Source: an uncultured Eubacteriales bacterium
Lineage (GTDB): Bacteria > Bacillota > Clostridia > Oscillospirales > Oscillospiraceae
Length of the DNA stretch: 8,617 nucleotides
Assembly (NCBI GenBank): GCA_900549885.1
Contig: URQA01000104.1
Location: 1 to 8,617 of the forward strand
Direction of reading: 5' to 3'
Positions 1-6,756 of the stretch are shown here, in pieces. Below the pieces are notes generated by a model. The model saw nothing but the letters and a program-made list of their open reading frames with translations, was not told where the DNA came from and ran no database searches. Position 1 is the stretch's first letter. Each line of letters starts with the position of its first letter. The position numbers and the translations under genes were made by a program.

Positions 1-185
1 AGAACTCCGGCCCCACTATGGAGGCAACGGAAATACGGGCCATCCAAGAGGCGCTGGCCGCTTGCGGATATAATCAAAGCCTGGCTGCCCGGTGTCTGGG
101 TGTGGGTCGGACCACCTTGTACCGGAAGATGAAAAAGTACGGCATTCCTCTGCGCCGGGGGTTGGACTTGCCCGGACGGCTGTGA
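1..185 (+). CDS. Fis-type helix-turn-helix regulator, C-terminal end only (partial)
   Basis: Only the last 60 codons are in the window, read in frame from base 3 to a TGA at 183-185; the start lies off the left edge. The visible protein is a typical Fis-family (HTH_8) DNA-binding tail: an EIRAIQEAL first helix, then GYNQSLAARCLGVGRTTLYR, in which the AARCLGVGRTTLYRKMKKYGI part is the helix-turn-helix. This arrangement usually closes sigma-54-dependent transcription activators (AAA+ domain followed by Fis HTH) and some NtrC-type response regulators. Whether an AAA+ or receiver domain precedes it cannot be seen. The promoter of the next gene begins inside its last codons, so it probably belongs to a separate upstream transcription unit. 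Family assignment of the HTH is firm; the identity of the full protein is unknown. Confidence 0.8.
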   Translation, partial: NSGPTMEATEIRAIQEALAACGYNQSLAARCLGVGRTTLYRKMKKYGIPLRRGLDLPGRL

Positions 186-191
186 TATAAT
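162..191 (+). promoter_or_regulatory. Sigma-A promoter with extended -10 for the Nudix-walRKHI operon
   Basis: A perfect TATAAT at 186-191 is preceded by TGA, giving an extended -10 (TGATATAAT). A weak -35, TTGGAC at 162-167, lies 18 bp upstream. The TG of the extended -10 is the TG of the upstream gene's TGA stop codon. Transcription would start near 198, leaving a leader of about 115 nt before the Nudix start. No other promoter of comparable quality was seen before the wal genes, so this is the likely operon promoter. Confidence 0.72.
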
Positions 192-216
192 AGATACCAA
201 CTAGATAGAACGTTTC

Positions 217-285
217 TCTGGACGGATCTTCCAACTCTGGAGCTGCCTGTCGTGTTTCCAGTCTGATTTCACAGGCCCGTCCAGA
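217..285 (+). promoter_or_regulatory. Structured 5' leader of the Nudix mRNA (three-way-junction fold)
   Basis: The leader can form a closing helix P1 of 9 perfect pairs (TCTGGACGG 217-225 with CCGTCCAGA 277-285). It encloses P2, a small hairpin (TTCCA 229-233 with TGGAG 238-242, one G-U pair), and P3 (GCCTGT 245-250 with ACAGGC 271-276). P3 abuts P1 directly, so the helices could stack. There is no T-run after P1, so it is not an obvious intrinsic terminator, and it ends 13 nt before the GGGAGG ribosome binding site at 299-304. I do not recognise the conserved cores of known riboswitch classes in it. The pairings are seen in the sequence; a regulatory role is inference. Confidence 0.4.
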
Positions 286-312
286 CCGAGTGAGATTTGG
301 GAGGCATATGAC

Positions 313-852
313 ATGGAGCTCAATGAAAAAACGCTCAGCAGCCAGCTGGTCTACGATGGCCAGCTGCTGAAGGTATACTACGACACTGTGGAGTTGGTGG
401 ACGGCAACACCTCCTGGCGGGAAGTCATCCGCCATCCCGGCGCAGTGGTCGTGGTGCCCATCGACAGCCAAGGCAATGTCCATATGGTCCGCCAATTTCG
501 CTATCCCTATGGACGGGTGCTTCTGGAGGTACCTGCAGGCAAGCTGGAGCCAGGGGAGGATCCTTTTTCCGCAGCCCAGCGGGAGCTGAGCGAGGAAGTG
601 GGCGCCCAAGCCGCCCAATGGACCCCCATAGGGCAGATGATGCCCACCCCGGGCTTCTGCGACGAACTCCAGCATGTCTACCTGGCCCAAGACCTGACCT
701 TTGGGGAAATACACCCTGACGAGGACGAGTTCCTGGAGCACGTGGCGCTGCCTCTGGAGGATGCCGCCGCCATGGCGGTGGACGGCCGGCTGGAGGACAG
801 CAAGACAGTCGCCGCCGTTCTGCGGGCCTATCTCCGACTGAAGGAGGGATGA
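313..852 (+). CDS. Nudix hydrolase, ADP-ribose pyrophosphatase type
   Basis: This 179-residue protein is the usual size for the ADP-ribose pyrophosphatase (NudF/COG0494) branch, which cleaves ADP-ribose to AMP and ribose 5-phosphate in the cytoplasm. The Nudix box is complete at about residues 76-98 (GX5EX7REUXEEXGU: G76, E82, R90-E91, E94-E95, G97), with metal-binding glutamates present. Downstream, MPTPGFCDE (about 110-118) is the Pro-containing loop typical of ADP-ribose hydrolases. An N-terminal region (1-45) precedes the fold, as in dimeric NudF proteins. The ATG at 313 follows GGGAGG (299-304) at 8-nt spacing; an ATG at 308 is out of frame. It is first in the operon, and its stop lies 3 bp before walR, whose ribosome binding site overlaps its last codons, so translation is probably coupled. 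The exact substrate cannot be fixed from sequence; another nucleoside-diphosphate derivative is possible. Confidence 0.9.
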   Translation: MELNEKTLSSQLVYDGQLLKVYYDTVELVDGNTSWREVIRHPGAVVVVPIDSQGNVHMVRQFRYPYGRVLLEVPAGKLEPGEDPFSAAQRELSEEVGAQAAQWTPIGQMMPTPGFCDELQHVYLAQDLTFGEIHPDEDEFLEHVALPLEDAAAMAVDGRLEDSKTVAAVLRAYLRLKEG

Positions 853-855
853 CCC

Positions 856-1551
856 ATGCGAAAAAAGATCCTGGTCATCGAAGATGAAAAAAATATTGTG
901 GACATCCTGGTGTTCAACCTGATTCGGGAGGGGTACGACACTCTGGAGGCCTACGACGGCGCCACCGGGCTGCGCCTGGCGCTGGAGCAGGACCCTGACC
1001 TCATTCTATTGGACCTGATGCTGCCGGAGATGGACGGCTTCGAGGTGTGCCGCCGCCTGCGTGGAGAGGGCCGGGCCACCCCGGTCATCATGCTCACCGC
1101 CCGGGAGGAGGAGACGGATAAGGTGCTTGGCCTGGAGCTGGGCGCCGATGACTACATCACCAAGCCCTTCTCCATGCGGGAGCTGCTGGCCCGGGTCAAG
1201 GCCAATATCCGCCGCATCGGTATGACTGTCCAGGCCGCCCCATCGGGAGAACGGCTGGAGTTGGGTCGTATCACCGTAGATCCCCAGGCTATGACAGTCA
1301 GCAAGGACGGCCAGCCCCTGGACCTGACCCAGCGGGAGTATGAGCTGGTGCGGGTTCTGTCCTCTCACCGGGGACAGGTCTTTTCCCGGGAAGCCCTCAT
1401 GGAACAGGTGTGGAATTACGAAGGCTATGTGGGCGACGTGCGGGCAGTGGACGTGGCCATCCGCCGCCTGCGGGAAAAACTGGAGGACGATCCTGCCGAC
1501 CCCAAGTTTGTCGTTACAAGGAGGGGGCTGGGCTACTGCTTTGCCTCCTGA
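856..1551 (+). CDS. walR: Response regulator WalR (OmpR/PhoB family)
   Basis: This 231-residue cytoplasmic transcription factor is the output of the WalRK cell-wall homeostasis system. The receiver domain (about 1-120) has the acidic pocket E9-D10, the phosphoacceptor D53 in LLDLMLPEMDG, T81 and K103 in the conserved KPF. The winged-helix DNA-binding domain (about 135-231) carries the characteristic DVAIRRLREKLEDDP recognition region and the C-terminal RRGLGYCF. The ATG at 856 sits 7 nt after AAGGAGGG (841-848), which lies in the end of the Nudix gene. On its own the protein could be called PhoP/PhoB. The WalR call rests on walK, walH and walI following in the order known from Bacillus, because YycH and YycI homologues mark the wal operon. 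Other regulators of the same subfamily remain the only real alternative. Confidence 0.9.
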   Translation: MRKKILVIEDEKNIVDILVFNLIREGYDTLEAYDGATGLRLALEQDPDLILLDLMLPEMDGFEVCRRLRGEGRATPVIMLTAREEETDKVLGLELGADDYITKPFSMRELLARVKANIRRIGMTVQAAPSGERLELGRITVDPQAMTVSKDGQPLDLTQREYELVRVLSSHRGQVFSREALMEQVWNYEGYVGDVRAVDVAIRRLREKLEDDPADPKFVVTRRGLGYCFAS

Positions 1552-1599
1552 AGCGTCCCTGTACAGCCCCCTTGACCACGGCAGAAAGGAAGTGAGCCG

Positions 1600-3387
1600 G
1601 TGCGCCGCAGCCTGCATGTAAAACTGACCCTGATTATGATGCTTCTCATCCTGTCTCTGATGACGGTGGTTGGCTCCTTCCTCATCAACTCCGTGATGGG
1701 GTTTTACATCGATGATTTTTACAGTCAAATCGCCACCGCCTTTGGACAGGAAAACGTGGACTTTGTCCGCGCCCTTCAGACCCCCACCGAGGGGGAGACG
1801 GATGGTGCGGCCATGATCGACCAGGTGCTGGAGGCCTATTCTGGCTCTCTTGGCGTAGACAGCCGCAATCGCAACTACTATGTCTTGGATGGGGTGACCG
1901 CCGCATATCTGGCTGGTTCGCTTCCCCAGGCTCCGGAACACGGGGTCGTTATCACCCCCAATATCGAAGCCGCTCTGCTGGGCGAAACCGGAGATCAGAG
2001 CGATTCCACCGCCGACTACATGGATGCCGCCATTCCCATCACCCGGGGAGAGGCCCGGTACATCGTGTACATTCTGGACAACCGCCAGACTGTCCGCAGC
2101 CTGACCGCCGACCTGTTCACTCTCATCGGGGAGGCCCTGGTGCTGGGCTTGGTCATTTCTCTGCTGCTGTCCACCCTGCTGTCCAAGACTCTGACCACCC
2201 CCATCGAGCGTCTCACCGACGGGCTGAAAGAGGTGGCCGACGGCAATTTCTCCAAGAAAATTGAAGTGACCAGCCGGGACGAGATCGGCCTGCTCACCGA
2301 GAGCTTCAACACTATGGCCCAGCAGCTCCAGGACACCATTGCCGCTGTGGAAAACGAACGCAATAAGCTGGACACCCTTTTCCTCCACATGGCCGACGGT
2401 GTGGTGGCCTTTGACCGCTCCGGCTGCGTCATCCACTTCAACCCCGCCGCCCAGGAGCTGCTCTCCCGGACCATCCACATGGGGGACCGCTATAACCAGC
2501 TCTTCGGCGATCTCTTCACCCTATCTGAAGCGGCGGCGGTGGACGGCTACCTCTCCGCCGAGCGCACCGTAGGCAACCGGACCCTGGACCTGCGCCTGGC
2601 TCCCTATGACCGTGCCAATCAGGGGGGGGTGCTGGTCCTGATTCACGACGTCACCGAGCAGCGCAAGGCTGAGGAGATGCGCAAGGACTTTGTGGCCAAC
2701 GTCTCCCATGAGCTGCGCACTCCCCTGACCAACATCCGGAGCTATGCCGAAACCCTGGTGGACGGCGCGGCCGATATGCCTCCGGAGATGACACAGAATT
2801 TCCTATCTGTCATTCTGGGGGAGTCTGACCGGATGACCCACATCGTCCAGGACCTGCTCACCCTGTCTCGGTTCGACTCTGGCAAGAGCGGGCTGAATCT
2901 CACCCGATTCCCCTTTGGTCAGGCCATCCGGGACACCTATCAGGCCGTCCTGTTGGATGCCCAGAAGCACGACCACACTATCTCTCTGCGCCTGCCTCCC
3001 GCCCTGCCGGAGATCCTAGCGGATCGGGAGCGCATCGTCCAGGTAATGATGAATATTGTGTCCAACTCCATTAAATACACCCCTAACGGGGGCGCCATTA
3101 TGATCTCCGCAGGTGCCAGCGGCAAATGGGTTTGGATGGAGGTGGACGACAACGGCATCGGCATTCCCCAAGAGGACCGGGGCCGGATCTTCGAGCGCTT
3201 TTACCGGGTGGACAAGGCCCGCTCCCGCCAGTCCGGCGGCACCGGCCTGGGCCTGTCCATCGCCAAGGAGATCGTGGACAGCCACCAGGGCCGCCTGTTC
3301 CTGGTGGACAAGGACGCACCCGGCCTCACTATCCGGTTAGAGCTACAGGTAGACGGCCCTCAGGAGGACCACCGCCATGATGGATAA
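1600..3387 (+). CDS. walK: Sensor histidine kinase WalK
   Basis: This 595-residue membrane kinase is close to the length of Bacillus WalK. Domains in order: TM1 (about 9-31); an extracellular sensor of about 140 residues; TM2 (about 172-194); HAMP (about 195-247); PAS (about 255-350); HisKA with the phosphorylated H370 in FVANVSHELRTPL; and an HATPase with N box N485/N489, G1 box D517-N-G-I-G, F box FERF (531-534) and G2 box GGTGLGL (546-552). All catalytic boxes are intact. Two TMs around an extracellular domain plus HAMP and PAS is the WalK architecture. The start is GTG at 1600, 7 nt after AAAGGAAG (1585-1592) and 48 bp after walR. The end overlaps walH by 11 bp. A run of eight G lies at 2622-2629 within the PAS coding region. 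It is expected to phosphorylate WalR, with WalH and WalI as membrane modulators. Confidence 0.93.
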   Translation: MRRSLHVKLTLIMMLLILSLMTVVGSFLINSVMGFYIDDFYSQIATAFGQENVDFVRALQTPTEGETDGAAMIDQVLEAYSGSLGVDSRNRNYYVLDGVTAAYLAGSLPQAPEHGVVITPNIEAALLGETGDQSDSTADYMDAAIPITRGEARYIVYILDNRQTVRSLTADLFTLIGEALVLGLVISLLLSTLLSKTLTTPIERLTDGLKEVADGNFSKKIEVTSRDEIGLLTESFNTMAQQLQDTIAAVENERNKLDTLFLHMADGVVAFDRSGCVIHFNPAAQELLSRTIHMGDRYNQLFGDLFTLSEAAAVDGYLSAERTVGNRTLDLRLAPYDRANQGGVLVLIHDVTEQRKAEEMRKDFVANVSHELRTPLTNIRSYAETLVDGAADMPPEMTQNFLSVILGESDRMTHIVQDLLTLSRFDSGKSGLNLTRFPFGQAIRDTYQAVLLDAQKHDHTISLRLPPALPEILADRERIVQVMMNIVSNSIKYTPNGGAIMISAGASGKWVWMEVDDNGIGIPQEDRGRIFERFYRVDKARSRQSGGTGLGLSIAKEIVDSHQGRLFLVDKDAPGLTIRLELQVDGPQEDHRHDG

Positions 3388-4663
3388 AAAGCGCCGTACC
3401 TTGGAGCGGTTCAAGACTGCTCTCATCGTCCTGCTCACACTGTCCGCTCTGGTGCTGGCCCTTCGCTCTCCCCTGCTTCAGAGCGCTGGACTGCCCTTTC
3501 TGTTTGATCAAGGTCTGGCAAACAGCACCTCTCTTACCCCTCAGACCGGAAGCCTCCCCACCGCCGCAGTTCCAGCCCGGTTGGTCGTGGGTACCTCGGT
3601 CAGCCGTTATGGCATCCAATATGATCAGGAAGCTGCGGACAATCTGTTTGACCAAACTGCCCCCTTATTAGGGGAAGCGCTGGGCAGCGCGGAAAGCTCC
3701 TCCACTCTCAGCGAACATGAGTGGCAGGCGTTGCTGACGGGTCAGTGTCTCTATTTCGGGTACCTCAGCCCCATCCCCCTGTCCGTTCTGTCCGGGTGGC
3801 TCACAGGTGACAAGGCTAATTCCTCCCTTGTCGACTCCACCCGGCATATCGTACTGGCTGCTGGGACAGACGGCATGCTCACCTTGAGCTACCAAGGGGT
3901 GGACGGGGGCTTCTACCAATGCGCCACCTCTCTGGATGCCTCCCTTCATTTGGAGCCTGTCGTCAGCTCTGTTGACCCCAACGGTGCCTTTTTCGCCTTT
4001 GAAGCTGACCTTCCCAGTGTGGTAGATCCCTACACTCTGTTTACGGAAGAAGAGGTGTCTGCCCTGGTCTATGACAGCGCAAACCCCCTATCCCTATCCG
4101 ATGGGGATCAGCTCACCTCTCTGCTTTCCGCCTTGGCCTTCAGCGATCAAAACCAGGCCCCTGTTAATGACGGCTATACTTATGTGGATGGAGAGGATAC
4201 CCTCCGTGTGCTCCAAGGAGGCTCTGTGGTCTACCACTCTTCCGGGGAGGGCCGGTACACCGCCCAACCTGGGCTGTCCGGCGCAGTGGAAGCTGCGTGG
4301 GTCCTGGCTAACGCAGCCGCCGCCCCTCTGGCCGGGCAGGCGAGGCTCTATCTTCTCTCCGCTCAGGCGGATGCCGACCAAAAGGACCACTATACTGTCA
4401 TTTTTGGCTATTGCCTCAATGGCAGCGCTGTTCACCTCTATGACGACGGATGGGCTGCGGTGTTTGAGGTGACTGAGGGTGTTGTCACAGACTTCACCAT
4501 CCGCCTGCGCTCCTACTCCGCCGCTCCACAGCAGGCCCTGCTGCTACCTGCGGAAAAAGCCGCGGCCGCCCTTACCGCCCTCACCCAAGACAGCCGTGAG
4601 TTGTCCGTCCAATACCGGGACAATGGAGACGGCCAAGCCGTGCCCTATTGGAACGCCACATAA
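3377..4663 (+). CDS. walH: WalH (YycH-family) regulator of WalK
   Basis: This 428-residue protein has a positively charged N-terminus (KKRRTLERFK), one membrane segment (about 13-33) and a long region expected outside the cell, matching YycH in length and topology. In Bacillus, YycH and YycI form a complex whose membrane helices modulate WalK activity. The ATG at 3377 lies inside the end of walK (11-bp overlap) and follows AGGAGG (3362-3367) at 9 nt; a second in-frame ATG at 3380 is possible. YycH sequences diverge strongly, so the call relies on topology, length and position between walK and walI rather than on a catalytic motif; no enzymatic motif is visible. The extracytoplasmic part is rich in Ala, Ser, Leu and Asp. 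Family assignment is probable, and activation versus repression of WalK in this organism is unknown. Confidence 0.78.
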   Translation: MMDKKRRTLERFKTALIVLLTLSALVLALRSPLLQSAGLPFLFDQGLANSTSLTPQTGSLPTAAVPARLVVGTSVSRYGIQYDQEAADNLFDQTAPLLGEALGSAESSSTLSEHEWQALLTGQCLYFGYLSPIPLSVLSGWLTGDKANSSLVDSTRHIVLAAGTDGMLTLSYQGVDGGFYQCATSLDASLHLEPVVSSVDPNGAFFAFEADLPSVVDPYTLFTEEEVSALVYDSANPLSLSDGDQLTSLLSALAFSDQNQAPVNDGYTYVDGEDTLRVLQGGSVVYHSSGEGRYTAQPGLSGAVEAAWVLANAAAAPLAGQARLYLLSAQADADQKDHYTVIFGYCLNGSAVHLYDDGWAAVFEVTEGVVTDFTIRLRSYSAAPQQALLLPAEKAAAALTALTQDSRELSVQYRDNGDGQAVPYWNAT

Positions 4664-4693
4664 CAACGTCCGATCCGCCAGGAGGTGAACACC

Positions 4694-5527
4694 TTGGAGT
4701 GGCCCAAGCTGAAAAACATCATTATCCTCATTCTTCTTCTGGTCAACGGCTTTCTGCTGGTGTTGGTGGTGGGCCGGGAATTCCAGGTGAGCCGGTATGA
4801 GCGATCCGCTTTCACCCAAGCAGGTCAAGTCCTGGCCCAAAACGGCATCACGGTAGATGAGGATCTGCTTGAGCAGGCTGTCCGGGAATCGCTGGTGCCG
4901 CTTACCGTCCAGCGGGATCTCCAGGCAGAGATGGACATCGCCCAGGCCCTGTTAGGCGGCCAGGCCGTCCGAACTGACCAGGGTGGCGGCCTCTACGGCT
5001 ATGATAGTGACCGAGGCTCCGCTCTGTTCCGCTCCAATGGTGATTTTTCTTTTTCGTTGCTGGACTGCCCGTTGGATGGACAGTCCCCCTCCAACCATGC
5101 CGCCGATATTTTGAAGCAAATGGGCCTGAACGGTGAGGAACTGGGTTCCCAAACAGCCGGGGAACAGACCAAGGTTTCCTTTCGCCAAGTGCTAAACGAC
5201 GTACCTGTCTATACCTGCCGTCTGGACTTTCTCTATGGCAACGGCCGCCTGCTGTCCATCAGCGGCACTCTCATGACGGGCTCTGTCACCCCCGTCTCCA
5301 CTCCCTCATCTGCCTTGGATCTGCCTACCGCGCTCATCAGCTTTCTTCGGGGGGTGCTGGAACGGGGCGACGTATGTTCTTCCATTGACGGCCTGCGCCT
5401 TGGTTACCGCTCCAGTCAAGCTTTTGGGGCCGACATCCGCCTCACTCCTACTTGGCTGATTACCACCAACATCTCCGGCTACTATCTGGACGCCGCCACC
5501 GGTACGCTGACCCCGGCGGAGATCTGA
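4694..5527 (+). CDS. walI: WalI (YycI-family) regulator of WalK, TTG start
   Basis: Read from TTG at 4694, this 277-residue protein begins MEWPKLKNIIILILLLVNGF, with a single membrane segment at about 7-27 and an extracytoplasmic remainder. The short N-terminal W-x-K-x-K patch directly before the helix and the total length closely match YycI (Bacillus YycI is about 280 residues and starts with a similar Asp-Trp motif). The frame also has a GTG at 4685, but that codon overlaps the AGGAGG ribosome binding site (4680-4685), while TTG 4694 is placed 8 nt after it, so TTG is preferred. It follows walH by 30 bp and is the last gene of the operon; a terminator starts 8 bp after its stop. It is expected to act with WalH in the membrane on WalK. 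Confidence 0.85.
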   Translation: MEWPKLKNIIILILLLVNGFLLVLVVGREFQVSRYERSAFTQAGQVLAQNGITVDEDLLEQAVRESLVPLTVQRDLQAEMDIAQALLGGQAVRTDQGGGLYGYDSDRGSALFRSNGDFSFSLLDCPLDGQSPSNHAADILKQMGLNGEELGSQTAGEQTKVSFRQVLNDVPVYTCRLDFLYGNGRLLSISGTLMTGSVTPVSTPSSALDLPTALISFLRGVLERGDVCSSIDGLRLGYRSSQAFGADIRLTPTWLITTNISGYYLDAATGTLTPAEI

Positions 5528-5535
5528 AGGGCAAA

Positions 5536-5567
5536 AAAGCCCGCCGGGAGGACTCCCAGCGGGCTTT
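5536..5567. terminator. Bidirectional intrinsic terminator between walI and rplT
   Basis: AAAGCCCGC (5536-5544) pairs perfectly with GCGGGCTTT (5559-5567). An inner GGGA/TCCC stem (5546-5549 with 5554-5557) extends the hairpin. On the minus strand the stem is followed by a run of T (complement of A5533-5538), making it a strong terminator for the rplT operon, whose stop codon begins 12 bp away. On the plus strand only TTT follows the stem, with a further TTTT at 5577-5580, so termination of the wal operon is plausible but weaker. Confidence 0.88.
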
Positions 5568-5579
5568 GCAATGCAATTT

Positions 5580-5933
5580 TCAGATCTTGCTCTTGGCCAG
5601 CTCGGTCAGCTGGGTGAAAGCAGCCTTATCGTTGACGGCCAACTCGGCCAGCATCTTCCGGTTGATCTCCACGTTGGCCAGCTTCAGGCCGTGCATAAAG
5701 GTGGAGTAGTTCATACCGTTGAGCTTGCAGGCGGCACTGATCCGGGCGATCCACAGCTGACGGAAGTCACGCTTCTTCAGCCGACGGCCGGTGTAGGCGT
5801 ACTGCAGGGACTTCATCACCTGCTCGTTGGCCATCTTGAAATGCTTGCTCTTGGCGCCCCAATAGCCCTTGGCCAGCTTGAGCACCTTATTCCTTCTCTT
5901 GCGCGTCATCATCGCGCCTTTCACTCTTGCCAT
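5580..5933 (-). CDS. rplT: 50S ribosomal protein L20
   Basis: This 117-residue, very basic protein matches L20 along its length: the N-terminal MARVKGAMMTRKRRNKVLKLAKGY tail, then YAYTGRRLKKRDFRQLWIAR and the C-terminal globular part with NVEINRKMLAELA. L20 binds 23S rRNA early in assembly of the large subunit. In several bacteria it also represses its own operon by binding the mRNA leader. The ATG at 5933 is preceded by AGGAGG (complement of 5944-5949) at 10 nt. It is the last gene of infC-rpmI-rplT, 39 bp after rpmI, and its terminator starts 12 bp beyond the stop. No anomalies were seen. Confidence 0.98.
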   Translation of the reverse strand: MARVKGAMMTRKRRNKVLKLAKGYWGAKSKHFKMANEQVMKSLQYAYTGRRLKKRDFRQLWIARISAACKLNGMNYSTFMHGLKLANVEINRKMLAELAVNDKAAFTQLTELAKSKI

Positions 5934-5972
5934 TGTGTTTCAGCCTCCTATATATGAGTAAATGAACGTCCC

Positions 5973-6176
5973 TTATTTATAGGGGATCATGCGCTTGACG
6001 GTCGCCTCGTTTGTGACATCGGCGTAGGCGCCCTTGCGGAGGCCTCTCTTGAGCTTCGTGGTCTTGCCGTGGCCATTGAGCAGATGGCGGCGCTTGGTCT
6101 GGCCGCGCTTGACACGGCCGCTCTTAGTCAGCGAAAAGCGCTTCTTCGCGCCGCTGTGGGTCTTGATCTTAGGCAT
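5973..6176 (-). CDS. rpmI: 50S ribosomal protein L35
   Basis: This 67-residue basic protein has the L35 signature MPKIKTHSGAKKRFSLTKSG at the N-terminus, a central HLLNGH-type segment and a Lys/Arg-rich composition throughout; family members are about 64-67 residues. It is a component of the large ribosomal subunit. The ATG at 6176 follows AGGAG (complement of 6186-6190) at 9 nt. It lies between infC (52 bp upstream on this strand) and rplT (39 bp downstream), the standard order of this operon. A stable hairpin sits between infC and rpmI. Confidence 0.98.
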   Translation of the reverse strand: MPKIKTHSGAKKRFSLTKSGRVKRGQTKRRHLLNGHGKTTKLKRGLRKGAYADVTNEATVKRMIPYK

Positions 6177-6205
6177 GGTGGTCGTCTCCTTTTACAGTGT
6201 AGTAG

Positions 6206-6221
6206 GCGGCGAAAACGCCGC
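6206..6221 (-). promoter_or_regulatory. Stable hairpin between infC and rpmI
   Basis: GCGGCG (6206-6211) and CGCCGC (6216-6221) form a perfect 6-bp GC stem closed by a 4-nt loop, UUUU in the minus-strand transcript. No T-run follows on the minus strand, so it is not an intrinsic terminator. It starts 7 bp after the infC stop codon and ends 13 bp before the rpmI ribosome binding site. It may affect mRNA stability or processing; function is inferred only from position. Confidence 0.4.
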
Positions 6222-6228
6222 AGGGAAC

Positions 6229-6756
6229 TTACTTATTGGGCTTGGCGCTCTTAGCAGCCAAGAAAATGCTCATGTGCCGGCCCTCCAGCTTGGGTTCCTT
6301 ATCCATACTGGCCAGCTCGGAACACTGCTCGGCAAAATCCAGCAGCAACCGCTTTCCAATGTCAGTGTGGGCCATTTCTCGACCGCGGAAGCGGACGGTG
6401 ACCTTCACCCGGTTACCCTCAGCCAAAAATTTCTGAGCGTTGCGCAGCTTGGTGTTGAAATCACCGATGTCGATGCCCGGGGACATGCGGACCTCCTTGA
6501 TCTCCACCACATGCTGGTTCTTCTTGGCCTCTTTCTCCCGCTTGGCCTGCTCGAACTTGAACTTACCGTAGTCCATGAGCTTGCAGACTGGGGGCGTGGC
6601 GGTAGGGGAGATCTTCACCAGGTCCAGCCCTGCCTCGTCAGCGTGACGCTGGGCCTCGGCCGCGGACATGACGCCCAGCTGACCGCCGTCGGCGCCGATG
6701 AGCCGAACTTCCCGGTCCCGGATCTCTTCATTAATTTGATGGGTCATGTTAGCTAT
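6229..6756 (-). CDS. infC: Translation initiation factor IF-3, probable ATA start
   Basis: This 175-residue protein is a full-length IF3. The N-domain has INEEIRDREVRLIG and LDLVKISPTATPPVCKLMDY, the lysine-rich linker FKFEQAKREKEAKKNQ follows (about 67-81), and the C-domain has RFRGREMAHTDIG (about 122-134). IF3 binds the 30S subunit, prevents 50S joining and proofreads the start codon. I place the start at ATA (6756-6754) because the strong ribosome binding site GGAGG (complement of 6766-6770) is 9 nt before it. The first ATG (6747-6745) is 18 nt away with no other Shine-Dalgarno sequence; starting there gives 172 residues. infC is known to use AUU in Escherichia coli and other bacteria, where IF3 represses its own non-AUG start. 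The frame stays open upstream into the leader, but that part does not resemble IF3. Confidence 0.95.
   Translation of the reverse strand: MANMTHQINEEIRDREVRLIGADGGQLGVMSAAEAQRHADEAGLDLVKISPTATPPVCKLMDYGKFKFEQAKREKEAKKNQHVVEIKEVRMSPGIDIGDFNTKLRNAQKFLAEGNRVKVTVRFRGREMAHTDIGKRLLLDFAEQCSELASMDKEPKLEGRHMSIFLAAKSAKPNK

Noticed and set aside
217..285. Nudix leader as an intrinsic terminator or a known riboswitch
   Set aside because: There is no T-run after the closing helix, and I see no conserved core of the classes I know. It is kept only as an unassigned structured leader.
16..741. 241-codon minus-strand open frame over the Nudix gene
   Set aside because: It is antisense to the Nudix box gene, crosses the clear promoter and leader, and has no recognisable motif.
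1006..2478. 490-codon open frame on the minus strand antisense to walR/walK
   Set aside because: It lies opposite two unmistakable genes with intact domain motifs. Its composition (Gly, His, Gln rich) is the usual antisense shadow of GC-rich coding sequence and no family is recognisable.
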